Assembly (NCBI RefSeq): GCF_003443675.1
Contig: NZ_CP031963.1
Coordinates: 4,562,501 to 4,626,500, forward strand
DNA: 64,000 nucleotides
Direction: 5' to 3'
Origin: Aquimarina sp. BL5
GTDB taxonomy: Bacteria > Bacteroidota > Bacteroidia > Flavobacteriales > Flavobacteriaceae
Below are positions 9,637-19,811 of this stretch, piece after piece. Numbering within the stretch: the stretch's first letter is position 1; each line of letters starts with the position of its first letter. The notes under the pieces are model-generated. The model saw nothing but the letters and a program-made list of their open reading frames with translations. It made no database searches and was not told where the DNA came from. Made by a program: the position numbers and the translations under genes.

Positions 9637-10713
9637 ATGTCTAATTCTTTACTTTTTATTCCTGATATATCAGGTTATACACAGTTTGTACAGACTACAG
9701 AAGTGGCCCATAGTCAGCACGTAATAGCAGAGTTACTAGAGATTTTGATTAAAGCGAATACTCAAAAATTGAGATTGGCAGAAGTGGAAGGAGATGCATT
9801 GTTTTTTTATAAAGATGGAGAGGTTCCTTCTCAGGAAAAATTGTTGGCGCAAATAGAGACCATGTTTACGGCTTTTTATAGCCATCTTAAGTTATTGGAG
9901 AAGAATCGTGTTTGTCCTTGTAATGCGTGTGCGACAGCTCCTAATCTTCAACTGAAGATAATAGCGCATTGTGGAGAATTACAATTCATTACGGTTCAGA
10001 ACAAAAGCAAGCCATTTGGACAGGTGGTTATAGAGGCGCATAGGTTGCTTAAGAATTCAATTTCTAGTAATAATTATGTATTACTAAGTGAGGACTTGTC
10101 TAATGTGATAGGTATTCCGTATCATTATAAAAGTCAGTTATTTGATTTTTCTACGAATGGAGATGTCTATGATGGGAAAAACATAAGGTATTCGTTCTCC
10201 GAAATGGATAAGAAAAAGTTGAAACTTACTTCTTATGAAACTCCTTATGAAGTTCAGTTTACAGGTTCTCCTGGATTGGTGATAGAAAAGGATTATAAGG
10301 TTCCTGCACAAGAATTGTTAGAGTATATTACAAATTACAGTTATCGACATCACTGGGTTAAAGGAGTTGATGAATTTGAGTATAATCCGGAAGAGGTGAC
10401 TAGGTTAGGAACCGAACATGTTTGTGTTATAGATGGTAAAAGATTGAATTTTACTACAGTGACTAAAACTGTTCAATCTGGTCATTTGGTATACGGAGAG
10501 TATACAACAGATATTCCGGTTATTGATTCTATACATCAATTTTATATAATTATTCCAACTTCAGAGAATTCCTGTAGTTTGATTATGGAATTGTATCCGC
10601 AAGCAAAATCAATTTTTAAAAAAATTATGCTGCATTTGGTTATGAAAAGAGCTTTTAGGAAGTCAATAAAAGTTTCTCTTAATAATCTTGAAAGCTATAT
10701 AAATAGTAAGTAA
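9637..10713 (+). CDS. DUF2652 domain-containing protein
   Basis: This 358-residue soluble protein has two parts. The N-terminal half (about 1-170) begins LLFIPDISGYTQFVQTTE and has EVEGDALFFYKDG, the pattern of the DUF2652 family, which is distantly related to class III nucleotide cyclases. The catalytic metal residues are not all obvious, so I do not claim cyclase activity. A CPCNACA cysteine cluster lies near residue 92. The C-terminal half (about 195-350) looks like an SRPBCC/polyketide-cyclase fold. The gene is monocistronic and converges on murF with a 19-nt gap. Function is unknown. Confidence 0.82.
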   Translation: MSNSLLFIPDISGYTQFVQTTEVAHSQHVIAELLEILIKANTQKLRLAEVEGDALFFYKDGEVPSQEKLLAQIETMFTAFYSHLKLLEKNRVCPCNACATAPNLQLKIIAHCGELQFITVQNKSKPFGQVVIEAHRLLKNSISSNNYVLLSEDLSNVIGIPYHYKSQLFDFSTNGDVYDGKNIRYSFSEMDKKKLKLTSYETPYEVQFTGSPGLVIEKDYKVPAQELLEYITNYSYRHHWVKGVDEFEYNPEEVTRLGTEHVCVIDGKRLNFTTVTKTVQSGHLVYGEYTTDIPVIDSIHQFYIIIPTSENSCSLIMELYPQAKSIFKKIMLHLVMKRAFRKSIKVSLNNLESYINSK

Positions 10714-10732
10714 TAAAAACAGGTTAATTCTA

Positions 10733-12016
10733 TTAAATTAAATCCAAAATACGTTCGAGTTTCATTCCTCTAGATCCTTTAATAAGAATGGCACCTTGAT
10801 CCTGGATTTGTTCTAAAGATTCATTTTCTTTAAGATCTTCAAAGGACTTATATTTTCGAATACGTGTATCTTCTATTGTGGTGTTAAAAAAGTTTTCACC
10901 GATCAGGTAAATAGCATTACAGGATGTTTGGATGAGTTGGTTTGCTATTCTTTGGTGTTCTTCTGGAGCAGTATGACCAAGTTCAAACATATCACCAAGG
11001 AATGCTGTTTTGTAGTTGTATGTTAGTTCCTGAAAATTGTTTATTGCAGCGCTCATACTCGACGGATTCGCATTATATGCATCCAGTATGATGGTAGACT
11101 TGTTTTTTTCTATAATCTGTGAACGGTTATTCGATGGGATGTAAGATTCTATGGCAACTTTGATCTGTTCTGGCTTTATTTTAAAATAGTGACCAATTGC
11201 TATCGCCGCTGCGATATTAGTGAAATTGTAAGAACCTATAAGGTGACTACTTATGACGTCGTCTTTGTAGTTTACACTTACCATTGGATTAACTGCTTGA
11301 AGTTTTACGTTTATATTACTATCCAGAGTTTGGGAGAATGTAAATGTATCAATTCCTTCTGACGCTTTAGAAAGTTTAGGATCCTCTGCGTTTAGGAAAA
11401 TAAGATGGTCATGTTTCTTTAGGTATTGATAAAGCTCAGTTTTTCCTTGTAAAACGCCTTCTAAACTTCCGAATCCTTCTATATGTGCTTTTCCAATGTT
11501 TGTTATATAACCGAAATCCGGACAAGTAATATTACATAAGAATTCTATTTCTTTTATATGATTGGCTCCCATTTCTACAATTCCAATTTCAGTGCTTTTA
11601 TTCATGGATAAAAGAGTAAGAGGAACACCTATGTGATTATTTAAGTTGCCTGCAGTTGCTGTTGTGTTATAAGTGGATGAGAGAACGCAATTGATTAATT
11701 CTTTTGTTGTTGTCTTACCATTACTTCCGGTAAGAGCTATTATAGGAATATCTAGATGTTTTCTATGGTATGTAGCTAAGTCTTGAAGTGTTTTTAGGAC
11801 ATCGTCAACCAGAATGTATTTTTCAGAAACCAAAAATTTTTCATCATCAATTATAGCATAAGAAGCACCATTTTCAATTGCTTGTTGCGCATACGTATTG
11901 CCGTTAAAGTTATCTCCTTTTAAGGCAAAAAAGAGATTGTCGCTCTTAATTTTTCTGGTGTCAGTACAAACTCCACTACTTTCTATGAATAATTTATGTA
12001 TTCCAGCGGTATTCAT
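10733..12016 (-). CDS. murF: UDP-N-acetylmuramoyl-tripeptide--D-alanyl-D-alanine ligase
   Basis: MurF adds D-Ala-D-Ala to UDP-MurNAc-tripeptide, the last cytoplasmic step of peptidoglycan precursor synthesis. The 427-residue protein has an N-terminal substrate domain (DTRKIKSDNLFFALKGDNFNG). The Mur-ligase P-loop is at 95-103 (TGSNGKTTT), the central domain has EMGANHIKEIEFLC, and the C-terminal domain has DAYNANPSSM and LGDMFELG. Length is normal. It lies downstream of gldJ on the same strand, separated by a terminator-like hairpin, so it is probably only partly co-transcribed with gldJ. Confidence 0.95.
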   Translation of the reverse strand: MNTAGIHKLFIESSGVCTDTRKIKSDNLFFALKGDNFNGNTYAQQAIENGASYAIIDDEKFLVSEKYILVDDVLKTLQDLATYHRKHLDIPIIALTGSNGKTTTKELINCVLSSTYNTTATAGNLNNHIGVPLTLLSMNKSTEIGIVEMGANHIKEIEFLCNITCPDFGYITNIGKAHIEGFGSLEGVLQGKTELYQYLKKHDHLIFLNAEDPKLSKASEGIDTFTFSQTLDSNINVKLQAVNPMVSVNYKDDVISSHLIGSYNFTNIAAAIAIGHYFKIKPEQIKVAIESYIPSNNRSQIIEKNKSTIILDAYNANPSSMSAAINNFQELTYNYKTAFLGDMFELGHTAPEEHQRIANQLIQTSCNAIYLIGENFFNTTIEDTRIRKYKSFEDLKENESLEQIQDQGAILIKGSRGMKLERILDLI

Positions 12017-12034
12017 TTATTATAATTGTATTAA

Positions 12035-12063
12035 AAAGCCCTGTACATAAATGTCAGGGCTTT
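12035..12063 (-). terminator. Terminator between gldJ and murF
   Basis: A 9-bp stem (12035-12043 with 12055-12063, core AGCCCTG/CAGGGCT), extended by ACA/TGT pairs, is followed by CTTTTTAA on the minus strand. It sits between the gldJ stop and the murF start. Confidence 0.75.
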
Positions 12064-12095
12064 GTATTTATTAACGAACAAATAAAATTTATTTT

Positions 12096-13769
12096 TTATC
12101 TAGGTGCTCTATGTTTAGGTGTCTTTTTATTTTTAGCCTTTTCACCTACACGAGACATCGCATTTCTAAATCCGATATAATCGGTAGACATATCCTGAGG
12201 GAAGAATCTTCTCTGCGCAGGATCTAACCAATATGCTCTATCTTTCCAAGAACCTCCTTTGTATACTCTCACTTCTTCACCGACAATCGTAGTTCTTTTA
12301 CTAGATTCATCGTATCTTCTGTCTAGCTTCGTGCTATCTTCTGCGCTTGGCTCTACACTGTGAATAGGAGAGTTGTACATTCTTCTGTTAGGGATACTTT
12401 CATCCTGGAATCCTTCATAATATCTTGAAGAGCTTTTGTCACCATCTCTAAAGTTACGGTTGTCACTTTGAGTAAAGTTAGTTCTTAAGTATGTTTCATT
12501 TTCATCAACAGGAGTTTGTAATATACCTCCTGGTAATACTCTTGCTACAATCTTGCCATTACTTAAAGTATCATAAATAATAGAATCGGTCGTTACGATC
12601 TTTACAGTTCCATCAGGGTTAATTGCATTTTTAGTATATACATTACCTCTATAGTAATTGAAGTCATTATACTCGTCATCTACAATTGGTCTGTATACAT
12701 CTGCTACCCATTCTGCAACATTACCGGCCATATCATATAGACCATAGTCATTAGGGTCATAAGATGCTACTGGAGCCGTAATATCAGCGCCATCATCACT
12801 CCATCCAGCAATACCACCGTAGTCACCATCGCCTTGCTTAAAGTTAGCTAATTGATCTCCACGTGTTCTTCTTTTTCCTGAACGAGTATATTGTCCATCC
12901 CAAGGATATTTTTTTCTACCTCTGTAGATGTTATAGCTTCTTAATTCTACTAATCCTAAAGCAGCATATTCCCATTCTGCTTCGGTTGGTAGTCTGTATT
13001 TTGGTAAAAGTAATCCATCCTTACGTTGGATATATAATCCTGTAGAATCATTTCTTTTTTCGTAATTCTCTGATTCTTTACCTCCTCTGGTTGCTTCGTC
13101 ATTACCTCCATAAGTCTGTGAAGGTGCATTTAAATATGTATCAGTATTAAAAGTACTTTCTGCCGAAACATCTTCAAAAGGAGCATTTTTCTTTATAACT
13201 CTTTCTTCTTCCAGAATTCTTTCGTTCACACGATCCGTTCTCCATTTACTAAATTCTACAGCCTGAATCCAGTTAACACCAACTACAGGATAGTTAGCAT
13301 AAGCTGGGTGACGTAGATAGTTGTTGGTCATCATTTCGTTGAAACCTAAACGATTTCTCCAAACCAATGTATCAGGAAGAGCTCCGTGATATATGTTTTT
13401 ATATTTTGGTTCAGTAGGAGGGTATACTCCTTTTAGCCAATCAAGATATTCCAGGTACATCACATTAGTGACTTCAGTTTCGTCCATATAGAAAGACTGA
13501 ACGTGCTGCTGAGTTGGAGTATTATTCCAGTCATGCATTACATCGTCCTGTACTCGTCCCATGGTGAAGGTTCCTCCCTCAACAAAAACTAGACCCGGTC
13601 CTGTCTCTTGTTCTTTGTAATTAGTGTTTACTTGGAATCCACCATCTTTGGAGTTGTATTTCCATCCGGTGGCTCTAGAACTGTTGCCGTAATCAGTCTT
13701 GTTACAACTAAACAGTAAGGTACTAATGGTAAGAACCATTAGCGACTTAAAAACTAACGCGTTTTTCAT
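12096..13769 (-). CDS. gldJ: Gliding motility lipoprotein GldJ
   Basis: GldJ is an outer-membrane-associated lipoprotein required for gliding and for stability of the type IX secretion and gliding machinery in Flavobacterium. The 557-residue protein has a lipoprotein signal (LLFSCNK, Cys22). An FGE-sulfatase-like fold follows: FVEGGTFTMGRVQDD near 54, VNWIQAVEFSKWRT, LPTEAEWEYAAL, GLYDMAGNVAEWVADV and a C-terminal VYKGGSWKDRAYWLDPAQRRF block. The GldJ/GldK group keeps this fold without known formylglycine-generating activity. The divergent porU on the other side is the usual flavobacterial arrangement and supports the call. A Lys/Arg-rich tail ends the protein. Confidence 0.95.
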   Translation of the reverse strand: MKNALVFKSLMVLTISTLLFSCNKTDYGNSSRATGWKYNSKDGGFQVNTNYKEQETGPGLVFVEGGTFTMGRVQDDVMHDWNNTPTQQHVQSFYMDETEVTNVMYLEYLDWLKGVYPPTEPKYKNIYHGALPDTLVWRNRLGFNEMMTNNYLRHPAYANYPVVGVNWIQAVEFSKWRTDRVNERILEEERVIKKNAPFEDVSAESTFNTDTYLNAPSQTYGGNDEATRGGKESENYEKRNDSTGLYIQRKDGLLLPKYRLPTEAEWEYAALGLVELRSYNIYRGRKKYPWDGQYTRSGKRRTRGDQLANFKQGDGDYGGIAGWSDDGADITAPVASYDPNDYGLYDMAGNVAEWVADVYRPIVDDEYNDFNYYRGNVYTKNAINPDGTVKIVTTDSIIYDTLSNGKIVARVLPGGILQTPVDENETYLRTNFTQSDNRNFRDGDKSSSRYYEGFQDESIPNRRMYNSPIHSVEPSAEDSTKLDRRYDESSKRTTIVGEEVRVYKGGSWKDRAYWLDPAQRRFFPQDMSTDYIGFRNAMSRVGEKAKNKKTPKHRAPR

Positions 13770-13920
13770 AATTTTAAGTTCGTTAAAGTAGAAATTAGGG
13801 CTCGCAATATAATAATTAACGTTAAATTTACCCTAATATTTTTAAAATAATATCAAATCGTGTGAAATTTATCTTTTTACGATTGACTTTGGTTTAACGC
13901 AATATTTCTATGTTTATTAT

Positions 13921-13928
13921 TATTTTTG
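13921..13928 (+). promoter_or_regulatory. Putative -7 element of porU
   Basis: TATTTTTG matches TAnnTTTG and lies 55 nt before the porU ATG. No TTG is correctly spaced upstream. It also overlaps the TTG at 13926, which argues against that codon as a translation start. Confidence 0.4.
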
Positions 13929-13982
13929 AATAAAAACCATAATTTACGGAACACTAAAACTGTGTTAAACCCGTTATACGCT

Positions 13983-16900
13983 ATGATGAAGAAAATTACA
14001 ATTTTATATGCACTACTGATTTCTGCTCTCATTTCTGCTCAGCAAACGGTACATGTTGATATTGACTGGAAGGATGTCGAAATTAGTACATCAAGTGATG
14101 TTTCGTTTACTATTCCAGGATTTGATGAGGAAAACTTTGAATATCGGGATGATATTGGAGTGCGATTCACAACAAAATGGAAAGAATCGGGAGAAATTAA
14201 TTCAGGAACTGCTAGATTAGATAATATAGTCTACAAGAATATTTCGAAAGCAGAACTAAAGGATTTAGATGTGAATTTAATTCCAAAAGAACTTATCTAC
14301 AAAATACGCTCTATTAATACCAGAAACAAGAAAGCTGGTTTTGGAAGTTTGTCGCCGATTATAAGAAATGGCAATACTTTTAAAAAAATAGTGTCATTTG
14401 ATATTGTTTATCAAACAGGTGCTCGTAAAACAAATGCTAAGAGGTTTCCTATAAGCAACTCGGTGTTAGCTTCGGGAGATTGGTTTCGTTTTTATGTAAA
14501 TAAGACCGGAATTTTTAGAATAACACCAGGGTTTTTAAGTAGTTTAGGAATGGATGTATCTTCTGTAGATCCAAATACTATAAAGATTTACGGTAATGGA
14601 GGGCAAATGTTGCCCCTTACTAATCAAGAAAATACAGAGTTTGATTTAAGAGAAAACGCAATTCAAGTTGTAGGAGGGGAAGATGGTAATTTTTCAGGAA
14701 ATGATTATATTCTTTTTTATGGAGAAGATACTACAGGATATAGTGAAGAAAATCTAACGAATATTAATCTTTACGCTGATAAATCGTATTATTATGTGAC
14801 TGCTGGGGGTACAAATGGAAGAAGAGTATCTAATTATACGGAGCCTGCAGGAGCTGCGGATACTCAGATAAATTCATTTACAGATTATAAATTTTATGAA
14901 GTAGATGAGTATAATATCGCCAAAATAGGAAGGCGTTGGTTTGGAGATCGTTTTGATATAGAGAGTAGTAGAAATTATAATTTTGATTTTCCTAATTTAA
15001 TTACATCAGAACCGATTGAATTAAGGGTGCTCGCTGCGGCCACTTCGACTTCTGCGTCAAGTTTAAGAATTAATGTGAATGGAGGGCAGGTTGGTTCTTT
15101 GAATTTTTCTCAAATTTCTGGATCATCATTGGTTTCTCCTAGAGAGACTATTCAGAACGTTTCTTCTAGTTCTGATCAGGTAGCAGTTAATTTGAATTAT
15201 AACAATAATGGAAACCCTTCTGCAATAGGTTATCTTGATTTTATAAGTCTAAAGGCAGAAAGAGCTCTAATAGGTGTGAATTCTCAAATGCAATTTTCTT
15301 ATGAAGAAGCTGCCACATTAACCGGTATTGGGCAATATAATATCTCAAATAGTGGTGATGTGTCTCAAGTATGGGATGTGACGAATCCACAAGCTATAGC
15401 TAGTATTGCTAATAACAATGCATCATCTACTTTCAGTTTTAAAGCTACTTTGGGAGAGTCTCGTCAATATGTTGCTCTTGTGTCTACAGATTATTTCGAT
15501 CCGTTAGTGGATCAAACAGCAAGGGTAGATAATCAGGATATTAAAGGAACCATTTTTTTAAATAATCAAGGGCAGTTTGAAGATATCGACTATTTAATTA
15601 TCGCTAATAATTCATTGGTACAATCTGCAAATAGACTTGCAGATCACCATAGAACTTTGAATAATTATAATGTTAAAGTAGTAACCCTGGATCAAATCTA
15701 TCATGAATTTGGAAGTGGTAAACAAGATATAGTTGCTATTAGAAACTTAGTTAGATATGTATATGAGAATGCATCAAGCCCTAATGAGCAGTTAAAATAT
15801 GTATGTCTTTTTGGAGATGGTTCAGTTGATTATAAGCGTTTATTATTAAAGGAAAATTGTTCTGATAGTAATATTGTACCTACTTTTCAGAGTTTAAATA
15901 GTTTTTCTTTAGTTAGTTCGTTTGCCACTGACGATTTCTTTGGTTCTATGGATCCAGCTGAAGGGCAAATGGGAGCGGCTGATCAGTTAGATATCGCCGT
16001 GGGAAGAATATTAGCCGATACTCCTCAGTTAGCCGATACTATGGTTACTAAAATTATAGATTATTCCGGAGAGCAATCTTTTGGTAGATGGAGAAACTCT
16101 GTTTTGTTAATAGCTGATGATGTCGATGAAGATTGGGAGGAGCAGATTCAAAGAATTCTGGATGAATTAGGTGATGAATTAGTGGAGAGAAAACCATATC
16201 TTAATTTAACCAAAATATATGCAGATGCTTTTGAACAAGAATCTTCTGCATCTGGAAGTAGATATCCAAAGGTAAATGAAGCGATTTCTAGCGCTATTGA
16301 GACAGGAGCTGTGGTTGTTGATTATTTTGGACATGGAGGTGAAGATGGTTTAGCAAAAGAATTTATTTATAATAAGTCAGATGTTACTGCGCTGGCAAAT
16401 ACTAATAAACTTCCGGTTTTTATAACTGTTACTTGTGAGTTTGCAAAATTTGACAATCCATGTAGGGAAACTGCGGGAGAACTGATGTTTAAAAACCCAC
16501 AGGGAGGTGCTATATCGCTTATTAGTACCACTAGAGATGTGTTTGTAGGTGATGGGATATTAGTAAATAATAGATTATCTGAGTTTTTATTTCCAGATAA
16601 CACCGAGTTTCCAACAGTTGCAGAAGCTGTTAGGTTAATGAAGAATTCGCTGTCTGGGACTAGAAAAAGAGTGGTTTTCTTCTTTGGAGATCCAGCTATG
16701 AAAATGGCCATTCCTAAACCTAATATTCGTTTAACTAGTATCAATGATACACCCATAACGGAAGCTGTTGATACACTTAAAGCTTTAAGTAGAATTAAAA
16801 TTTCAGGAGAAGTAGTTAGTGAATCAGGCACTTTTTTATCCGATTATAATGGCGTTTTATCAGCGACTATTTATGATAAGGAAATCGATAGGAAGACGCT

Positions 16901-17819
16901 TGCTAATGATGGGACTTTTGATTCAGGAGAACTTGTAGTATTGGATTTTAAAACCTTAGGAGTAATTATTTTTAGAGGAAAAGCATCAGTAACGAATGGT
17001 ATTTTTAATTTCGAATTTATTGTGCCAAGGGATATTGGTATTCCTGTTGATACAGGAAGAATAAGTTTTTATTCTGCAAGAAATGGTGTGTTAGAAAATC
17101 AAACAGGTGCTGATCAGACAATTCTTGTTGGTGGATTAAATGAAAATGCACCAGAGGATAATGTGGGGCCACAAATCCAATTATTTATGAATGACGAGAG
17201 TTTTGTTTCAGGGGGTGTTACGAATGATTCTCCAATATTAATTGCAAAACTTGAAGATGAAAATGGTATCAATACAGCTAGTGGTATAGGTCACGATATT
17301 TCTGCAATACTTGATGGAGACGAGTCTAATCCGTTTATTCTTAACGACTTTTACGAGACGGAGGTCGATGACTTCACGAAGGGACTTGTTAATTTTAAAT
17401 TTAAGGATTTAGAGCCAGGTTTACATACACTTACATTTAAAGGTTGGGATGTTTATAATAATTCTTCTACTCAGGAAATTCAATTTGTAGTAGCAGAAGC
17501 TAGTGGTTTTGCATTGAATAATGTATTAAATTATCCAAATCCATTCGTAAGTCATACTGAGTTTTGGTTTGAGCATTCTGGTGCAATCAGTGATGTTTTA
17601 GAGGTTCAAGTTCAGGTGTTTACGGTATCGGGAAAGGTGGTTTGGACAAATAATCAAACACTGTCAGGAAAAACAAGTTATAGAGAGGATATTCAATGGA
17701 ATGGGCGAGATGATTTTGGGGATAAATTGGGAAAAGGCGTTTATGTGTATAAGATATCTGTAAAATCAACGTTAACAAATCAGCGGGTTGAGAAATTTGA
17801 AAAACTCGTTATACTATAA
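13983..17819 (+). CDS. porU: Type IX secretion system sortase PorU
   Basis: PorU is the gingipain-fold (C25) cell-surface sortase that removes the C-terminal signal of T9SS cargo and attaches it to the surface. From the ATG pair at 13983 the protein has 1278 residues and a signal peptide (MMKKITILYALLISALISAQ); a TTG further upstream would put charged residues before it. The caspase-like core carries the expected dyad: His784 in YFGHGGEDG and Cys818 in TVTCEFAKFD. The C-terminus has an FlgD-like Ig domain with LNYPNPF near 1180 and ends EKLVIL, itself resembling a T9SS type A sorting domain. porV follows at once, as expected of partners in the attachment complex. Confidence 0.95.
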   Translation: MMKKITILYALLISALISAQQTVHVDIDWKDVEISTSSDVSFTIPGFDEENFEYRDDIGVRFTTKWKESGEINSGTARLDNIVYKNISKAELKDLDVNLIPKELIYKIRSINTRNKKAGFGSLSPIIRNGNTFKKIVSFDIVYQTGARKTNAKRFPISNSVLASGDWFRFYVNKTGIFRITPGFLSSLGMDVSSVDPNTIKIYGNGGQMLPLTNQENTEFDLRENAIQVVGGEDGNFSGNDYILFYGEDTTGYSEENLTNINLYADKSYYYVTAGGTNGRRVSNYTEPAGAADTQINSFTDYKFYEVDEYNIAKIGRRWFGDRFDIESSRNYNFDFPNLITSEPIELRVLAAATSTSASSLRINVNGGQVGSLNFSQISGSSLVSPRETIQNVSSSSDQVAVNLNYNNNGNPSAIGYLDFISLKAERALIGVNSQMQFSYEEAATLTGIGQYNISNSGDVSQVWDVTNPQAIASIANNNASSTFSFKATLGESRQYVALVSTDYFDPLVDQTARVDNQDIKGTIFLNNQGQFEDIDYLIIANNSLVQSANRLADHHRTLNNYNVKVVTLDQIYHEFGSGKQDIVAIRNLVRYVYENASSPNEQLKYVCLFGDGSVDYKRLLLKENCSDSNIVPTFQSLNSFSLVSSFATDDFFGSMDPAEGQMGAADQLDIAVGRILADTPQLADTMVTKIIDYSGEQSFGRWRNSVLLIADDVDEDWEEQIQRILDELGDELVERKPYLNLTKIYADAFEQESSASGSRYPKVNEAISSAIETGAVVVDYFGHGGEDGLAKEFIYNKSDVTALANTNKLPVFITVTCEFAKFDNPCRETAGELMFKNPQGGAISLISTTRDVFVGDGILVNNRLSEFLFPDNTEFPTVAEAVRLMKNSLSGTRKRVVFFFGDPAMKMAIPKPNIRLTSINDTPITEAVDTLKALSRIKISGEVVSESGTFLSDYNGVLSATIYDKEIDRKTLANDGTFDSGELVVLDFKTLGVIIFRGKASVTNGIFNFEFIVPRDIGIPVDTGRISFYSARNGVLENQTGADQTILVGGLNENAPEDNVGPQIQLFMNDESFVSGGVTNDSPILIAKLEDENGINTASGIGHDISAILDGDESNPFILNDFYETEVDDFTKGLVNFKFKDLEPGLHTLTFKGWDVYNNSSTQEIQFVVAEASGFALNNVLNYPNPFVSHTEFWFEHSGAISDVLEVQVQVFTVSGKVVWTNNQTLSGKTSYREDIQWNGRDDFGDKLGKGVYVYKISVKSTLTNQRVEKFEKLVIL

Positions 17820-17834
17820 ATTACTAAATAACTA

Positions 17835-17842
17835 TATATTTG
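17835..17842 (+). promoter_or_regulatory. Putative -7 element upstream of porV
   Basis: TATATTTG matches TAnnTTTG and lies 17 nt before the porV ATG. It would give porV its own promoter in addition to read-through from porU. No TTG is correctly spaced upstream. Confidence 0.35.
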
Positions 17843-17859
17843 TCAAAATCAATTTTCAC

Positions 17860-19017
17860 ATGAAGAAGATCTTTATAATCAGCTTGGCGTTCGTTTCGCT
17901 TTTGAATTTTCGAATGAATGCACAAGATGAAAGAAGTCAAACGGCAATAACAACAGCCGTTCCATTTTTACTAATTGCAGCAGATGCTAGAGCTGCAGGT
18001 TTAGCTGATCAAGGGGTTGCAACAACTCCGGATGCATTTTCACAACAATGGAATCCATCTAAATATGCTTTTATATCCAAACAACAGGGAGTTGGTGTAA
18101 ATTATACTCCTTATTTGAGTAGTCTAGTAAACGATATAGGATTGGGAAACCTTACGTATTACAATAGATTTAATGAGCGTAGTGCTTTTGCAGCTAGTTT
18201 TAAATACTTTAGTCTTGGGGAAATAGAGTTTAGACAGAACGCTAATGATTTAGGGTTGATCCAAAAACCAAACGAATTAACCTTTGATGTATCTTATGTG
18301 ACGCAGTTGAGTCCTACTTTTTCTATGGGGGTTACTGGGCGTTACTTGAGATCTGATCTAAAATTAGATCAAGTATCCGAAGCAGAAGCGGCTAATGGTT
18401 TCGGAGTAGATGTTTCTGCATATTATCAAAGTGAAGAAATTGCCTACAACTCTTTTAATGGTAGGTGGAGAGCAGGATTAACTATATCTAATATTGGTCC
18501 TAAGCTAAAATATGATGATGCAGGGCAAGAAGATTTTATTCCTACTACTTTCAGATTAGGAGCAGGTTTTGATTTCCTTTTAGATGAGTATAACAGAATT
18601 ACACCATCTATAGAGTTCGCAAAATTATTAGTACCAAGTCCTCAGGATTTTGATGGCGATGGCGATATAGATGCTTCAGATAATGCAGAGTATCAAGAAA
18701 TAAGTTCATTTGGAGCAATCTTCTCATCTTGGGGTGATGCAGATGGAGGTTTTAGCGAAGAGTTACAAGAATTTACCTGGTCATTAGGTGCAGAATATAT
18801 GTATCGTGATGTATTCGCTTTTAGAGCAGGTTATTTTAATGAAGCAGAGGAAAAAGGAGCGCGTAAATTTGTATCTATGGGTGCTGGTTTTAAATATACT
18901 ATCGTTAACATAGATATTTCTTATTTATTCTCTACTTCTGCAGTAAGAAGTCCACTAGAAGGAACACTTCGTTTTGGTCTCTCATTTAATTTTGGAGAGG
19001 ATTACTACGATAGATAG
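17860..19017 (+). CDS. porV: Type IX secretion outer-membrane protein PorV
   Basis: PorV is a FadL-like outer-membrane beta-barrel that shuttles T9SS cargo from the SprA translocon to the PorU sortase complex. From the ATG at 17860 the protein has 385 residues with a signal peptide (MKKIFIISLAFVSLLNFRMNAQ). The conserved N-terminal block FLLIAADARAAGLADQGVAT marks the PorV/PorQ family. The in-frame upstream extension from 17788 overlaps porU and lacks a signal peptide at its start, so I reject it. A Ca-binding-like DFDGDGDIDASDN loop lies near residue 267. It sits 40 nt after porU and ends at a strong terminator. Confidence 0.95.
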   Translation: MKKIFIISLAFVSLLNFRMNAQDERSQTAITTAVPFLLIAADARAAGLADQGVATTPDAFSQQWNPSKYAFISKQQGVGVNYTPYLSSLVNDIGLGNLTYYNRFNERSAFAASFKYFSLGEIEFRQNANDLGLIQKPNELTFDVSYVTQLSPTFSMGVTGRYLRSDLKLDQVSEAEAANGFGVDVSAYYQSEEIAYNSFNGRWRAGLTISNIGPKLKYDDAGQEDFIPTTFRLGAGFDFLLDEYNRITPSIEFAKLLVPSPQDFDGDGDIDASDNAEYQEISSFGAIFSSWGDADGGFSEELQEFTWSLGAEYMYRDVFAFRAGYFNEAEEKGARKFVSMGAGFKYTIVNIDISYLFSTSAVRSPLEGTLRFGLSFNFGEDYYDR

Positions 19018-19039
19018 ACGAACATATCTAAACAATAAT

Positions 19040-19076
19040 AAAAAGTATCAAGCGCTAATGTTTGATACTTTTTTTG
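19040..19076 (+). terminator. Rho-independent terminator of porU-porV
   Basis: A 12-bp stem (AAAAAGTATCAA 19040-19051 with 19062-19073), a 10-nt loop and a T run stand 20 nt after porV. Confidence 0.88.
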
Positions 19077-19171
19077 TTTATAGTACATTGTGGATTCTTA
19101 ATTATAAAATAGGATTGATTACCAATACAAGTTCTAATTTATTGGTAATACAATTATAAAACTTTGAATGC

Positions 19172-19654
19172 GTGAAACAAATAGAAATCAAATCCACTTT
19201 ACAAGTATATGATTCATTAGAAGAGCTTCCAGAAGATATTCAGGATTTAATGCAGCAATCTTTTAATATTAGGGATAAAGCCTATGCTCCATATTCTGAA
19301 TTTCTAGTTGGGGCTGCATTACTATTAGAGAATGAGAAAGTTATTCTTGGTAATAATCAAGAGAATGCCTGCTATCCTTCTGGTTTATGTGCAGAACGTG
19401 TAGCTATATATGCAGCGGGAGCAAATTTCCCTGGTGTTCCAATTGTTAGAATGGCACTTTCTGCAAAATCCTTAAAACATCAGTTAATAACACCTACTCC
19501 ACCTTGTGGTGCTTGTAGACAATCAATAGCGGAATATGAGCTAAATCAAAAGAAGCCAATCGAAATTTATTTTATGGGAGAAACAGGAAAAGTAGTAAAA
19601 TCTTGTTCTTTAGCTAATTTATTGCCTCTTATTTTTGATAATTCGTATTTATAA
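19172..19654 (+). CDS. cdd: Cytidine deaminase
   Basis: Cytidine deaminase converts (deoxy)cytidine to (deoxy)uridine in pyrimidine salvage. The 160-residue protein has the zinc-site pair CAER (with Glu as proton shuttle) near 75 and PPCGACRQ near 110, plus AYAPYSEFLVGAALL near 40. It begins at a GTG (19172); the ATG at 19168 is in another frame, and the next in-frame Met would remove the N-terminal domain. Its position between porV and pdhA is the usual flavobacterial order. Confidence 0.94.
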   Translation: MKQIEIKSTLQVYDSLEELPEDIQDLMQQSFNIRDKAYAPYSEFLVGAALLLENEKVILGNNQENACYPSGLCAERVAIYAAGANFPGVPIVRMALSAKSLKHQLITPTPPCGACRQSIAEYELNQKKPIEIYFMGETGKVVKSCSLANLLPLIFDNSYL

Positions 19655-19706
19655 CATTTTCGTACATTTTTATCCCTAACTCCTTTCTCCTTAATAACTA
19701 ATATAT

Positions 19707-19714
19707 TATTTTTG
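19707..19714 (+). promoter_or_regulatory. Putative -7 element of pdhA-pdhC
   Basis: TATTTTTG matches TAnnTTTG. A TTC (TTG with one mismatch) ends exactly 19 nt upstream. It lies about 100 nt before the pdhA ATG. Confidence 0.45.
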
Positions 19715-19811
19715 TTTTTCGCTTAATTGAAAAATAAGCATTCAAACCGGTAGTTGTTAGAGGATGTTAGCAATAAAGCTGACTTAATTTTGAAATATCA
19801 TTACATTTTAG

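Noticed and set aside
13926..13982. Upstream TTG extension of porU
   Set aside because: It overlaps a -7 promoter element and puts charged residues in front of the signal peptide.
16367..16831. 154-residue minus-strand frame in porU
   Set aside because: It lies wholly within the sortase gene in a shadow frame and shows no domain.
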